Below, in pieces: positions 39,376-49,029 of a stretch of 64,000 nt of DNA (position 1 is the first letter of the stretch; each line of letters opens with the position of its first letter). The DNA lies in the NCBI GenBank assembly GCA_014055495.1, contig WIAG01000009.1, positions 32,886 to 96,885 of the forward strand, read 5' to 3'. Origin of the DNA: Nitrospira sp. CR1.2 (GTDB lineage: Bacteria > Nitrospirota > Nitrospiria > Nitrospirales > Nitrospiraceae). Below the pieces are notes generated by a model. It saw only the letters and a list, made by a program, of their open reading frames with translations, was not told where the DNA came from and made no database searches. The translations under genes were made by a program, and so were the position numbers.

Positions 39376-40476
39376 ATGACGATCCGCCACCCGCGACGGC
39401 TCCCGCTGCTCGCACTCGGCATGATGGCCTTGCTGACGGGGATCTGGGCCGGACTCGCCCGTCTCGGCTGGGATGTGCCTCTACCGCGACCGGGGTTTTC
39501 AGCATTGCATGGCCCGCTGATGGTCTCGGGTTTTCTCGGGACACTGATTAGTCTGGAGCGCGCGGTGGCTCTCGGCCAATCCTGGGCCTACGCGGCGACG
39601 CTACTCACCGCTCTTGGCGCACTGGTCTTGGTCGCAGGCGGTCCACTTGTCGCGGCACAGCTGTTAATGGTGGGCGGCAGTGCAGGTCTGGTTCTCATCT
39701 TTCTCGCCATCATCCGGCGGCATCCGGCACTGTACACGTTCGCCATGGGAGGCGGGGCCATTCTTTGGTTGCTGGGCAACCTACTCTGGTTCCTCGGTCG
39801 GCCCGTCTTTCTGGTCGTCTTCTGGTGGGCCGCCTTTTTGCTCATCACGATTGCCGGCGAACGGTTGGAGCTGGCCCGGTTGCAGAAGGTCACCAGAGGA
39901 ACTCAGGCGTTGTTTCTGGTTTTGTTGGGGCTCATCTTGAGCGGGCTGCTGCTATTGGAATGGTCGTTTGATGCCGGGGTTCGTCTGGCCGGCGCGGGCT
40001 TTATCGGCCTGGCCTTATGCTTGAGCCGCCATGACATCGCCAGGCGAACCGTTAAGCAGACGGGCCTCACCCGGTTCATTGCGGTCTGTCTCTTGAGCGG
40101 CTATGCCTGGTTGGGACTGAGCGGGTTGGCGGCGTTGATCTATGGCGGTGTGCCGGCGGGCCCGCAGTACGACGTCATCTTGCACGCGTTTTTTTTGGGT
40201 TTTGTGTTCGCGATGATCTTTGCCCATGCGCCGATCATCTTTCCGGCGGTGCTCGGTGCGCGAATGACCTATCGTCCGCTGTTTTACGCGCATGTGTTGC
40301 TGTTGCAGGCGACGTTACTGGCGCGGCTGGTCGGTGACGCGGCTGGGTGGGGTGCGGGACGGCAGGTGGGCGGGTTGTTGAATGCCGTGACGCTCGTGCT
40401 GTTTCTTGCCAATACGATCACGGCTCTGGGGAGCCTGCCGGAGCGGCCCGTTGCCACGACTCGCGCATCGACCTGA
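39376..40476 (+). CDS. Polytopic membrane protein, NnrS-like
   Basis: ~12 hydrophobic helices; HGPLMVSGFLGTLISLERA, HAFFLGFVFAMIFAHAPIIFPAVLG. Confidence 0.65.
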   Translation: MTIRHPRRLPLLALGMMALLTGIWAGLARLGWDVPLPRPGFSALHGPLMVSGFLGTLISLERAVALGQSWAYAATLLTALGALVLVAGGPLVAAQLLMVGGSAGLVLIFLAIIRRHPALYTFAMGGGAILWLLGNLLWFLGRPVFLVVFWWAAFLLITIAGERLELARLQKVTRGTQALFLVLLGLILSGLLLLEWSFDAGVRLAGAGFIGLALCLSRHDIARRTVKQTGLTRFIAVCLLSGYAWLGLSGLAALIYGGVPAGPQYDVILHAFFLGFVFAMIFAHAPIIFPAVLGARMTYRPLFYAHVLLLQATLLARLVGDAAGWGAGRQVGGLLNAVTLVLFLANTITALGSLPERPVATTRAST

Positions 40477-40525
40477 TGCGGGCGCTGGGGAGAATGGTGT
40501 CCAGTTCAGTAAAAGGAATCGTGTG

Positions 40526-40849
40526 ATGACTACAGAGGAACAAGGAACAGGATCAGACCCTCGGGTGACGGAGGCCCTGCGTCAGGTGGTGGATCCCGAG
40601 TTGGGGATCAACATCGTCGACCTGGGGTTGGTCTATGGCAGCGAGGTGCGTGATGGTCAGGTGCATGTCACCATGACGATGACCACGCCTGCCTGCCCGA
40701 TGGAAGAGTTATTGATGGAAATGGTGCATTCGGCGATCATGCGCGAGTTGTCCGAGGCGCGCTCGGTCGACGTCGATCTGGTCTGGGATCCACCTTGGAA
40801 GCCGGACATGATGAGTCCGGCAGCGAAAGCCCAACTCGGCCGGACGTGA
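40526..40849 (+). CDS. MIP18/DUF59-family metal-sulfur cluster assembly factor
   Basis: VTEALRQVVDPELGINIVDLGLVYGSEV…MTTPACPMEELL. Confidence 0.92.
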   Translation: MTTEEQGTGSDPRVTEALRQVVDPELGINIVDLGLVYGSEVRDGQVHVTMTMTTPACPMEELLMEMVHSAIMRELSEARSVDVDLVWDPPWKPDMMSPAAKAQLGRT

Positions 40850-40908
40850 GGCGAATCCCGTGACTGCGGGCAGGGACCCGGCTGTGCCTGTCCGCGAGGG
40901 GCCTTGTC

Positions 40909-42177
40909 ATGAGCGAGGAGTCATCCACATCTCTCCGCGCGGTGGTCGAGGAGCTGTACCGGACCCAGTCGCGGCAGGTCCTCGCCACGCTGATCCGTCT
41001 GCTCGGCGATTTCGACGCGGCGGAAGAAGCGCTGCACGAAGCCTTTACTGTGGCTGTAGAGCAGTGGGAGCGGGAGGGGATTCCCGCGAATCCACGGGCC
41101 TGGCTCGTGTCCACCGGCCGGTTCAAAGCCATCGATGGCATGCGCCACCGCGCTCGCTTCGACGCATCCCTGGAAGAACTCGCCCGTCAACTTGAAACCG
41201 CTTCGGTCAGCCTCGATGCCGAGTCGTTCGACGGACCATCGGTGGAGGACGACCGGCTGCGGCTGATCTTTACCTGCTGTCACCCTGCCTTGACGCCGGA
41301 GGCGCAGATTGCCATGACCATGCGGGAGGTCTGCGGGTTGACGACCGAAGAGATCGCGCGGGCGTTTTTGACCAAACCGGCGACCATCGCGCAACGGATC
41401 GTCCGCGCCAAATCTAAGATTCGTGATGCCCGCATTCCCTATGAAGTACCGCCGCAATCGGAATTGCCCGCGCGACTGGACGCAGTCTTACGCGTCGTCT
41501 ACCTCGTGTTCAACGAAGGCTATTCCGCCTCCTCCGGGAACGCCGTCACCCGGCAGGATCTGTCCGGAGAAGCCATTCGTCTCGCTCGGGTCCTGGTGCA
41601 ACTCCTCCCTGACCCGGAAACGATCGGATTACTTGCCCTCCTGCTCTTGCAGGATTCCCGGCGTGACGCGCGCGTCTCCGAATCCGGCGACGTGATTCTG
41701 CTCGAAGATCAGGATCGAACACGTTGGAACCGGGAATTCGTCGCGGAGGGGGCGGCACTCGTGCAGCAGGCGTTCTCGATGGGGGAGGTCGGCCCCTATG
41801 CGATTCAATCGGCGATCGCCTCTATCCATGCGCAGGCAGCCGATGCCGCTGCGACCGATTGGCGCCGCATCGTCGAGCTCTACGATTTGCTCCTCCAGGC
41901 CGAATCCTCTCCGGTGGTGGAACTCAATCGCGCGGTTGCCGTCGCGATGCTTGATGGACCGGCGGCAGGGCTGACGTTGATCGATGGTCTGCTTGCGCGG
42001 GGGGAGCTGAAGACCTATCACCTGGTCCATGCGGCGCGCGCGGACCTCTGTCGACGGTTGGGACAGACCGAGGAAGCACGTCGTGCATACGAACAGGCGC
42101 TCAGTCTTACCCGGCAGGGGCCGGAACGGCGATTTCTTGAGCGCCGGTTGCTGGGGCTCACGGGCCAGGGCTCCTAA
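40909..42177 (+). CDS. ECF sigma factor, ECF42-like (DUF6596 C-terminus)
   Basis: AVVEELYRTQSRQVLATLIRLLGDFDAAEEALHEAF; YLVFNEGYSASSG; long C-terminal extension. Confidence 0.9.
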   Translation: MSEESSTSLRAVVEELYRTQSRQVLATLIRLLGDFDAAEEALHEAFTVAVEQWEREGIPANPRAWLVSTGRFKAIDGMRHRARFDASLEELARQLETASVSLDAESFDGPSVEDDRLRLIFTCCHPALTPEAQIAMTMREVCGLTTEEIARAFLTKPATIAQRIVRAKSKIRDARIPYEVPPQSELPARLDAVLRVVYLVFNEGYSASSGNAVTRQDLSGEAIRLARVLVQLLPDPETIGLLALLLLQDSRRDARVSESGDVILLEDQDRTRWNREFVAEGAALVQQAFSMGEVGPYAIQSAIASIHAQAADAAATDWRRIVELYDLLLQAESSPVVELNRAVAVAMLDGPAAGLTLIDGLLARGELKTYHLVHAARADLCRRLGQTEEARRAYEQALSLTRQGPERRFLERRLLGLTGQGS

Positions 42178-42340
42178 CGCAACCGATCGGTTGCGTAACC
42201 ACTTGAACGATCGAGGAATCAGATGGCGTAGCGAAAAAAAATCATCGAGCCTTGTCGATTTGGGCTGTAGCCGACGACTATCTGGTGAAACAGGTGAGAG
42301 TGCTGAGGGGAGCCACGAGTCGAAAACCGTGGAGGACGCC

Positions 42341-42781
42341 ATGGCGAAGGTGACACGCAAGCAAACAGCCGAGACGGGCAAGGCCGCCAAGAGCGCAAAG
42401 GCAGCCAAGATGCCGGCGAGTATTTGCTGGTTTGAAGTGCCGGCTGAGGATATCGCGCGGGCGAAAAAATTCTATGGCCGGCTGTTCGGCTGGACCTTTG
42501 CGAAGATTCCTGCCGCAATCCACGACTATTGGCACATCGACACCGCAGGGAAGGATGCCTCGCCGGATGGCGGATTGATGCCGCGCATGTATCCGGGACA
42601 GGGCATTACCAATTATGTGGCGGTCCCTTCGGTTAGCCGGGCGGCGGCGAAGGTGCAGAAACTCGGTGGGTTGGTATGCAAACCGAAGACCGAGGTGCCG
42701 GGCATGGGCTCCTTCGCCGTATGCAAGGACACGGAAGGCAATGTGCTTGCACTGTGGGAGCCGCTGCAACCGAACACCTAG
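42341..42781 (+). CDS. VOC/glyoxalase family protein
   Basis: ASICWFEVPAEDIARAKKFYGRLFGWTFAKIP; FAVCKDTEGNVLALWEP. Confidence 0.9.
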   Translation: MAKVTRKQTAETGKAAKSAKAAKMPASICWFEVPAEDIARAKKFYGRLFGWTFAKIPAAIHDYWHIDTAGKDASPDGGLMPRMYPGQGITNYVAVPSVSRAAAKVQKLGGLVCKPKTEVPGMGSFAVCKDTEGNVLALWEPLQPNT

Positions 42782-42820
42782 GACGGTCTCCAGGTGTCAT
42801 CCGGAAGAGGGAGGATTAGG

Positions 42821-43177
42821 ATGAAATACCTCTGTTTGGTCTATATGGAAGAAAAGCATCTGCACGCGATGCCGCAGGCCGAGCGCGTCGCGTTGTCCGA
42901 CGAGTCGATGGCGTATTGTGAGGCCCTGACTAAGCAGGGTGAGCTGTTGTCCGCGTCGCCCTTGCATCCGGTGGACACGGCCACGACGGTTCGGGTCCGC
43001 AACGGGAAGGTGGCGGCGACTGACGGGCCCTTTGCTGAAACGAAGGAGCAACTGGCGGGCTATCTGCTGATCCATGTGCGGGACTTGAACGATGCGTTGC
43101 GCGTGGCGGCCAAGTTTCCCGGCGCGCGATACGGCAGCATCGAAGTCCGGCCTATCAAAGAGGGCGGCTGCGCCTGA
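42821..43177 (+). CDS. YCII/DGPF-domain protein 1
   Basis: MKYLCLVYMEE…TDGPFAETKEQLAGYLLI. Confidence 0.92.
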   Translation: MKYLCLVYMEEKHLHAMPQAERVALSDESMAYCEALTKQGELLSASPLHPVDTATTVRVRNGKVAATDGPFAETKEQLAGYLLIHVRDLNDALRVAAKFPGARYGSIEVRPIKEGGCA

Positions 43178-43211
43178 TCACCGGTCGGCCCGACGACATT
43201 TGGAGTCTCTC

Positions 43212-43571
43212 ATGAAATTCATCCTGTTGGTGCATCACGACGAAACGGCGTTTGAGACCTTCAGTGACGAGAGGAAGCGTTCGCTACTGTCGGAGTCCAT
43301 CGGCCTTTGTCATCAGTTGGATGCACAGGGCCAGTACGTTCATGCTTCTCCGGTCCACCCGGCGGCAAGCGCAACCTTGGTCAGGGTGCGAGACGGGAAG
43401 CCCATCGTCACGGACGGGCCGTTCATTGAAACACGAGAACAGATGGCGGGGTACTTCTTGATTGACGCGAAGGATCGCGAGGAAGCGGTGGCCATCGCCG
43501 CCCGAGTGCCTGGAGCCACCATCGGAACGGTCGAAGTCCGGCCGGTGCGACAGGTAGCGGGGTTGCCATAA
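43212..43571 (+). CDS. YCII/DGPF-domain protein 2
   Basis: MKFILLVHHDE…VTDGPFIETREQMAGYFLIDA. Confidence 0.92.
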   Translation: MKFILLVHHDETAFETFSDERKRSLLSESIGLCHQLDAQGQYVHASPVHPAASATLVRVRDGKPIVTDGPFIETREQMAGYFLIDAKDREEAVAIAARVPGATIGTVEVRPVRQVAGLP

Positions 43572-43663
43572 GACGGAAGCGTGAAAACCTGCTCGCGCAC
43601 CCCTTCACACGAGATACGCTTTACGAACGACGAGCTACGAGTCCGTAGAGGAAGGAGCCGGAT

Positions 43664-44848
43664 ATGAGCCGTGTACGAGTCTTGGTGGGGACAAAAAAGG
43701 GCGGGTTCATCTTGTCATCGGATGGTACCCGAAAGCAGTGGGAAGTGCAGGGGCCCTTGTGGGGCGGATGGGAAATTTATCATCTGACCGGTTCGCCTGC
43801 CGATCCCGACCGGCTCTATGCCTCGCAGACGAGCAGCTGGTTCGGACAGGTGATCCAGCGATCAGACGACGGAGGGAAGACCTGGAACCCTCCCGGCACC
43901 AAGCCGGAAGATCTCGTGGGACCGGACGGCATGCCGAAGGGCGAGAGCAATATGTTTCTCTACGACCAGTCCGCGGAAACCGGCAAGCCGTTGACGACGC
44001 ACCAGCATTACGACGGCACGCAGCGCCCCTGGGAGTTCAAACGCGTCTGGCATTTGGAGCCCTCGCCGACGGAACCGGACACGGTGTTTGCCGGTGTCGA
44101 GGATGCGGCCCTGTTCAAATCGACGGACGGCGGACGGACCTGGAACGAGCTGGCAGGACTGCGCAGCGCCAAGGGACAACTCTGGCAGCCGGGCGCCGGC
44201 GGTCTGTGTCTTCACACGGTGCTGCTGGATCAGCGGCAACCGAACCGCATGTTCGTGGCCATCTCGGCCGCCGGCACATTTCGGACTGAGGATGGGGGCC
44301 AGACCTGGCGACCCACGAATAAGGGATTGTTGTCCCAATACGAGTTGCCGGATCCGGACGCGGAGGTCGGCCATTGCGTGCACCGCATCACGATGCATCC
44401 GTCTCGTCCCAACGTGTTATTCATGCAGAAACATTGGGATGTCATGCGCAGCGATGACGGTGGCGACTCGTGGCATGAGATCAGCGGCAATCTGCCGACC
44501 GATTTCGGCTTTCCCATCACGGTCCATGCGCACGAACCGGAGACGATCTACGTCGTGCCGATCAAGAGCGACTCGGAACATTATCCGCCGGACGGGAAGA
44601 TGCGGGTCTATCGCAGCCGGACCGGAGGGCACGAATGGGAAGCGCTGACCAAGGGGTTGCCCCAGGAACATTGCTACGTGAACGTTTTGCGGGATGCCAT
44701 GGCCGTGGATACCTGTGATCCTTGCGGCATTTACTTTGGGACAACCGGAGGCCAGGTTTATGCTTCGGCAAACGGGGGCGACAGTTGGACGGCGATCGCA
44801 AGTAATTTGCCGGGGGTGCTCTCCGTCGAGGCACAAATGTTGCCGTGA
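43664..44848 (+). CDS. BNR/sortilin-type beta-propeller (exo-sialidase-like)
   Basis: Repeated [39 protein letters not shown] Asp-box motifs. Confidence 0.9.
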   Translation: MSRVRVLVGTKKGGFILSSDGTRKQWEVQGPLWGGWEIYHLTGSPADPDRLYASQTSSWFGQVIQRSDDGGKTWNPPGTKPEDLVGPDGMPKGESNMFLYDQSAETGKPLTTHQHYDGTQRPWEFKRVWHLEPSPTEPDTVFAGVEDAALFKSTDGGRTWNELAGLRSAKGQLWQPGAGGLCLHTVLLDQRQPNRMFVAISAAGTFRTEDGGQTWRPTNKGLLSQYELPDPDAEVGHCVHRITMHPSRPNVLFMQKHWDVMRSDDGGDSWHEISGNLPTDFGFPITVHAHEPETIYVVPIKSDSEHYPPDGKMRVYRSRTGGHEWEALTKGLPQEHCYVNVLRDAMAVDTCDPCGIYFGTTGGQVYASANGGDSWTAIASNLPGVLSVEAQMLP

Positions 44849-44926
44849 AGCGAAACCGCTCGCGTGTTCCGGCTGCGAGATACCAGAGACGCTTCACGAG
44901 AGACGAACGACCTTTGGAGACTATGA

Positions 44927-45223
44927 ATGGTGCGCGTGATCTTGCCGCAACATTTGCGGACGCTGGCGAGGGTCGAGGGGGAAGTGTCGCTGGATGTGGT
45001 CGGGTCCGTGACGCAGGGTGCGGTGCTCGATGCGCTGGAGGCGCGGTATCCTGCGCTGCGAGGCACGATTCGCGACCATACCACCAAGCGGCGACGGCCG
45101 TTCATTCGCTTCTTCGCCTGCGAAGAAGACCTCTCGCACGAACCGGCCGACGCGGTGTTGCCTGAAGTCGTGGCAACGGGCGAGGAGGTGTTGCTCATCG
45201 TCGGTGCGATGGCGGGCGGATAG
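44927..45223 (+). CDS. MoaD/ThiS-like ubiquitin-fold protein
   Basis: [67 protein letters not shown], Gly-Gly C-terminus. Confidence 0.75.
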   Translation: MVRVILPQHLRTLARVEGEVSLDVVGSVTQGAVLDALEARYPALRGTIRDHTTKRRRPFIRFFACEEDLSHEPADAVLPEVVATGEEVLLIVGAMAGG

Positions 45224-45330
45224 CGGGTGCCGCCTGAAGCGTCGGCTCGCGGTTTGGATCTCATGGGCGGGGAGCGTTTGAAAAAGGCATTCGGATCATG
45301 TGGTGATCAATACAACAGAGGGGGCCGGTG

Positions 45331-45759
45331 ATGAAATTCATGATTCTCGTCAAGGCGACAAAAAATTCCGAGGCAGGGCTGATGCCCAGCCAGGAATTGT
45401 TGACCGCGATGATGCAATACAATCAGACGTTAGTCGACGCCGGTATCATGCTGGCGGGCGAGGGGTTGCATCCGAGCAGCAAGGGGGTACGTGTTCGATT
45501 TTCCGGTTCCAAGCGAGTCGTGACCGGCGGGCCCTTCGCCGAAACCAACGAGGTCGTGGCCGGGTATTGGTTGTGGCAATGTCGCTCGATGGAGGAGGCG
45601 ATCGAGTGGGTGAAACGCTGCCCCAATCCCATGCCAGGCGAGGAGTCCGACATCGAGATTCGTCCGCTGTTCGAAGCAGAGGATTTCGGAACGGAGTTCA
45701 CGCCCGAACTCAGGCAGCAAGAAGAGCGGATGCGTGAACAAATTGAAGGGCGACGATAG
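45331..45759 (+). CDS. YCII/DGPF-domain protein 3
   Basis: MKFMILVKATKNSEAG…VVTGGPFAETNEVVAGYWL. Confidence 0.9.
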   Translation: MKFMILVKATKNSEAGLMPSQELLTAMMQYNQTLVDAGIMLAGEGLHPSSKGVRVRFSGSKRVVTGGPFAETNEVVAGYWLWQCRSMEEAIEWVKRCPNPMPGEESDIEIRPLFEAEDFGTEFTPELRQQEERMREQIEGRR

Positions 45760-45801
45760 CCGGTATTGCGCCGGGCGATACTTTCAAGACAGGAGGCCGG
45801 T

Positions 45802-46209
45802 ATGATCAGCAAGATTTTCGTGAATCTACCCGTGAAGGACTTGGAGAAGTCCATGTCCTTCTTCAGGTCGGTCGGATTTTCTTTCAACCCACAGTTCACC
45901 GATACGACCGCGGCCTGTATGGTAATCAATGAGGATATCTTCGCCATGCTGCTGACTCACCCAAAGGTCAAGGAGTTTACGAATAAGCAGATCGCCGATG
46001 CTCACAAGACCACCGAAGTGCTCACCGCTCTGGCCGTCGACAGCAAGGCGACGGTGAATGCCATGGCGGATAAGGCGATCCAAGCCGGTGGCAAAGAGGC
46101 ATACCAGCCTAAGGACTATGGGTTCATGTTCGTCCGGAGTTTCGAAGACCCAGACGGACACATTTGGGAACTGTTCTGGATGGATCCGGCTCACGTGCAG
46201 GCGCAATAG
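45802..46209 (+). CDS. VOC/glyoxalase family protein 2
   Basis: ISKIFVNLPVKDLEKSMSFFRSVGFSFNPQFTD; SFEDPDGHIWELFWMDP. Confidence 0.92.
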   Translation: MISKIFVNLPVKDLEKSMSFFRSVGFSFNPQFTDTTAACMVINEDIFAMLLTHPKVKEFTNKQIADAHKTTEVLTALAVDSKATVNAMADKAIQAGGKEAYQPKDYGFMFVRSFEDPDGHIWELFWMDPAHVQAQ

Positions 46210-46436
46210 CCAGTCTAGAGATCTCTCTTTTGGCCATGGCTAGGAATTGCCCAGGCGGTAAGGGCGGCGACGCCATTCCCGTGGAGTTCACACCGGCTGG
46301 TTCCTCGTACCGAATGGTGAACGAGGGCGATGTAGTTTCGTGACGTGCATGAGGCAGGAAAGCCGGCCGATGCGACCGGCTATCGGTAAACACATCGGCG
46401 GTCAGGTGGGCTGCCGTTTACCATAAGGAGGTTCCC

Positions 46437-47036
46437 ATGCGATGCTCAATCTGGACGCTGTTGTGCCTCTGTGCGCTGCTTGCAACCTCTCCGGCCTTGG
46501 CCAAGGAAAAGAAATCCGGAAAGAAAATGGACGAGCAGGCGATGATGGAGCTCTGGAAGCAGATGGCCACGCCGGGAGCACCCCACAAGATGCTGGCTGC
46601 GCTGGCCGGCAGTTGGACCACCAAGACCAAAGAATGGATGGAACCGGGCAAGCCGGCGATGGAATCAGACGGGACCGCAGACATCAAGACCCTGATGGAC
46701 GGTCGATTTATCTACCAGGAGTATCACGGGCAAATGATGGGGCAACCGTTCTCCGGCATCGGCATCGACGGGTACGACAATATGAAAAAAAGGTATGTCA
46801 CCGCCTGGATGGATAGCATGGGGACGGGCATCTTCATTATGGAAGGCACAGCCGGCGGCGACGGCAAGACGATCACCCTGAAGGGCTCGCACCCGGAACC
46901 GGGTGGTGGGCAGATGCACCATCGCGCGGTGTGGAATATCGTGGACAACAATAACCAGGTCTTCGAAATGTACGGCACGCACCACGGCCAGAAGGAGTCG
47001 AAGGTGCTGGAAATCGTCTACACCAGGAAGCCGTAG
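46437..47036 (+). CDS. DUF1579-family exported protein
   Basis: MLAALAGSWTTKTKEWMEPGKPAMESDGTADIKTLMDGRFIYQEYHGQMMGQPFSGIGIDGYDN. Confidence 0.85.
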   Translation: MRCSIWTLLCLCALLATSPALAKEKKSGKKMDEQAMMELWKQMATPGAPHKMLAALAGSWTTKTKEWMEPGKPAMESDGTADIKTLMDGRFIYQEYHGQMMGQPFSGIGIDGYDNMKKRYVTAWMDSMGTGIFIMEGTAGGDGKTITLKGSHPEPGGGQMHHRAVWNIVDNNNQVFEMYGTHHGQKESKVLEIVYTRKP

Positions 47037-47118
47037 GGCATGGTCGGGTACAAGCCACGGCGATTGCGGTGACGGAATGCCCGGTAAGCACAGATCACCT
47101 ACCAGCAAAGGAGGCAAC

Positions 47119-47553
47119 ATGCCACGTGTCATTGGATGGCTCATGATGGCGCTCATGGTGACCGCTCTGAGTGGATGCAGCTACCTGTTTTATCCCCGGG
47201 CCGGTGACTACGCGACGCAGGCGAAGGGGGCCAACGGGGTGGAGACCATGGCGAACCTGACCAGCATGATGGAGGCGACTGCATCGAAGGCGAAGGGCGG
47301 AAAGGGGGTCGATGCGGCGTTTGACGATCTCCACAATCAGTTCCATGCTTTGGACGACTCGTTTTGCGGGGTGACGGATGCGCAACGTAAGACTCCGGCC
47401 TATGCGTTAGCCGTCACCCACAAGAAGGAACTGAGAGCGATCTTCGGACGGCTGTGGAAGTTCAAGGACGATCAGCCCCAGCGCGATCAGCACTTGGATC
47501 TGCTGGCGGCCGAGTTGAAGGAACTGCGCGAGACGCTCCACGCGATCCAATAG
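47119..47553 (+). CDS. Lipoprotein, hypothetical
   Basis: Lipobox VTALSGC; start ATG 47119 after aaaggaggc. Confidence 0.65.
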   Translation: MPRVIGWLMMALMVTALSGCSYLFYPRAGDYATQAKGANGVETMANLTSMMEATASKAKGGKGVDAAFDDLHNQFHALDDSFCGVTDAQRKTPAYALAVTHKKELRAIFGRLWKFKDDQPQRDQHLDLLAAELKELRETLHAIQ

Positions 47554-47832
47554 GTTTCTCCGGGGAGCGACAGTGGCGGAGAGGACGTCATGCCTCATCG
47601 TGAGGGGATGGTTGTCCGTCCGCCTCTGTCTCTCGCAGATACCTTGCCCTCACCGTAGTGCCGCCCTTCTTTGGCCGGCCGATATGCCGGCGTGACACAA
47701 CCGGATCGTGTTTTTGTGCGCATGGTGATTCACCGGCCGTGGCTCCGTTTGCTTACCTGGGTGCCAATCAGTAAGATGGGCTGCGTTCATGTCCGCACGC
47801 CCACCAATTGAGATGTCTTGTAGGGAGTACGC

Positions 47833-49029
47833 ATGGTCAGGCGATGGCGATGGTCCATTCTAGCGCCGATGTTGTGCGGGGGGCTTGCGTTGGCGCTTGT
47901 GCCTGGTTGCAAGCAGGACGCCGGGTCCGCTCCGCCGCTCCAGGTCCCGGAGGTAGGGGTCGTGGTCGCGACCGCTCAGGATGTGCCTGACGAGCCGGAG
48001 TTCATCGGCCAGGCGGAGTCGTCGCGTCCCGTGGAAATTCGGTCCCAGGTCACCGGCATTTTGAAACAGTGGTTCTTTAAGGAAGGGCGCGACGTCAAAA
48101 AGGGCGATCGGCTCTATCAAATCGATCCAGTCCCGTTCCACGCCGCGATGCTGAGTGCCAAGGCCAAAGTGGCGCAGTCGGAGGCCAGGTTGGTGCAGGC
48201 CAAGCAGAATCTGGCGCGGGTGAAGCCGCTATTGGCGGAGCAGGCGGTGAGTACGAAGGATGTGGATGATGCGGTAGCCGAAGAGTTGGCGGCCAAGGCC
48301 GCCCTTGAAGGTGCCAAGGCCGAACTCGTCAAAGCCAAATTCGATCTCGACAATACGCTGATCATTGCGCCGATCAGTGGGATGATCGAACGGACCCGTG
48401 TGTATGAAGGCCGGTTGGTGTCGGCGCAAACGGATCTGTTGACCATGATCCATCAAGTGGATCCCATGTATGTCATCGTGAGCGCGCCGGAGAGTTTTTT
48501 GTTGAAACGGAAACGCGATACCGATGCCAAACGGATTCAGCATCCCGGTGTGTACCAGTTGCGCGGTGTGCTTACGTTTGTCGACGGCACCAGGTATCAG
48601 CATGAAGGCGTCTTGGATCTGCTCGATGTGGGGTTAAAAACCGATACAGGCTCACGACAGGCGCGGGTGGTGTTTCCCAACCCGGATCGGGTGTTATTGC
48701 CCGGTCAGTTTGTGCGGGTACGGTTCAAGGGTACGCTCAAGACCGGCGCGATTCTGGTGCCGCAACGTGCCGTGCAGCAGGGCGCCAAGGGCTCCATCCT
48801 GTTCGTGGTGGGCAACGATGATACGGTCGAGATGCGGGAGATTGTGGCGACCAATTGGCAGGGCAACCAGTGGATCGTCGAGGAGGGGTTGCATGTGGGC
48901 GATCGCATCATCGTAGAGGGGCTACATAAAATTGTACCCGGAGCCCCGGTGAAGCCTGTGCCGGTTCCCCCTGCCGGTGCAACGACGGCTCCGACTGCCG
49001 CCCCGACGCAGCCGGAGCATACCTCGTGA
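47833..49029 (+). CDS. RND efflux adaptor (MFP), system 2
   Basis: LVPGCKQ lipobox; PDEPEFIGQAESSRPVEIRSQVTGILKQWFFKEGRDVKKGDRLYQID. Confidence 0.93.
   Translation: MVRRWRWSILAPMLCGGLALALVPGCKQDAGSAPPLQVPEVGVVVATAQDVPDEPEFIGQAESSRPVEIRSQVTGILKQWFFKEGRDVKKGDRLYQIDPVPFHAAMLSAKAKVAQSEARLVQAKQNLARVKPLLAEQAVSTKDVDDAVAEELAAKAALEGAKAELVKAKFDLDNTLIIAPISGMIERTRVYEGRLVSAQTDLLTMIHQVDPMYVIVSAPESFLLKRKRDTDAKRIQHPGVYQLRGVLTFVDGTRYQHEGVLDLLDVGLKTDTGSRQARVVFPNPDRVLLPGQFVRVRFKGTLKTGAILVPQRAVQQGAKGSILFVVGNDDTVEMREIVATNWQGNQWIVEEGLHVGDRIIVEGLHKIVPGAPVKPVPVPPAGATTAPTAAPTQPEHTS

Noticed and set aside
47740-47775. Possible sigma-54 promoter GTGGCTCCGTTTGCTT upstream of RND system 2
   Set aside because: GG to GC spacing is 8, not 10, and there is no upstream copy of the 43-bp element
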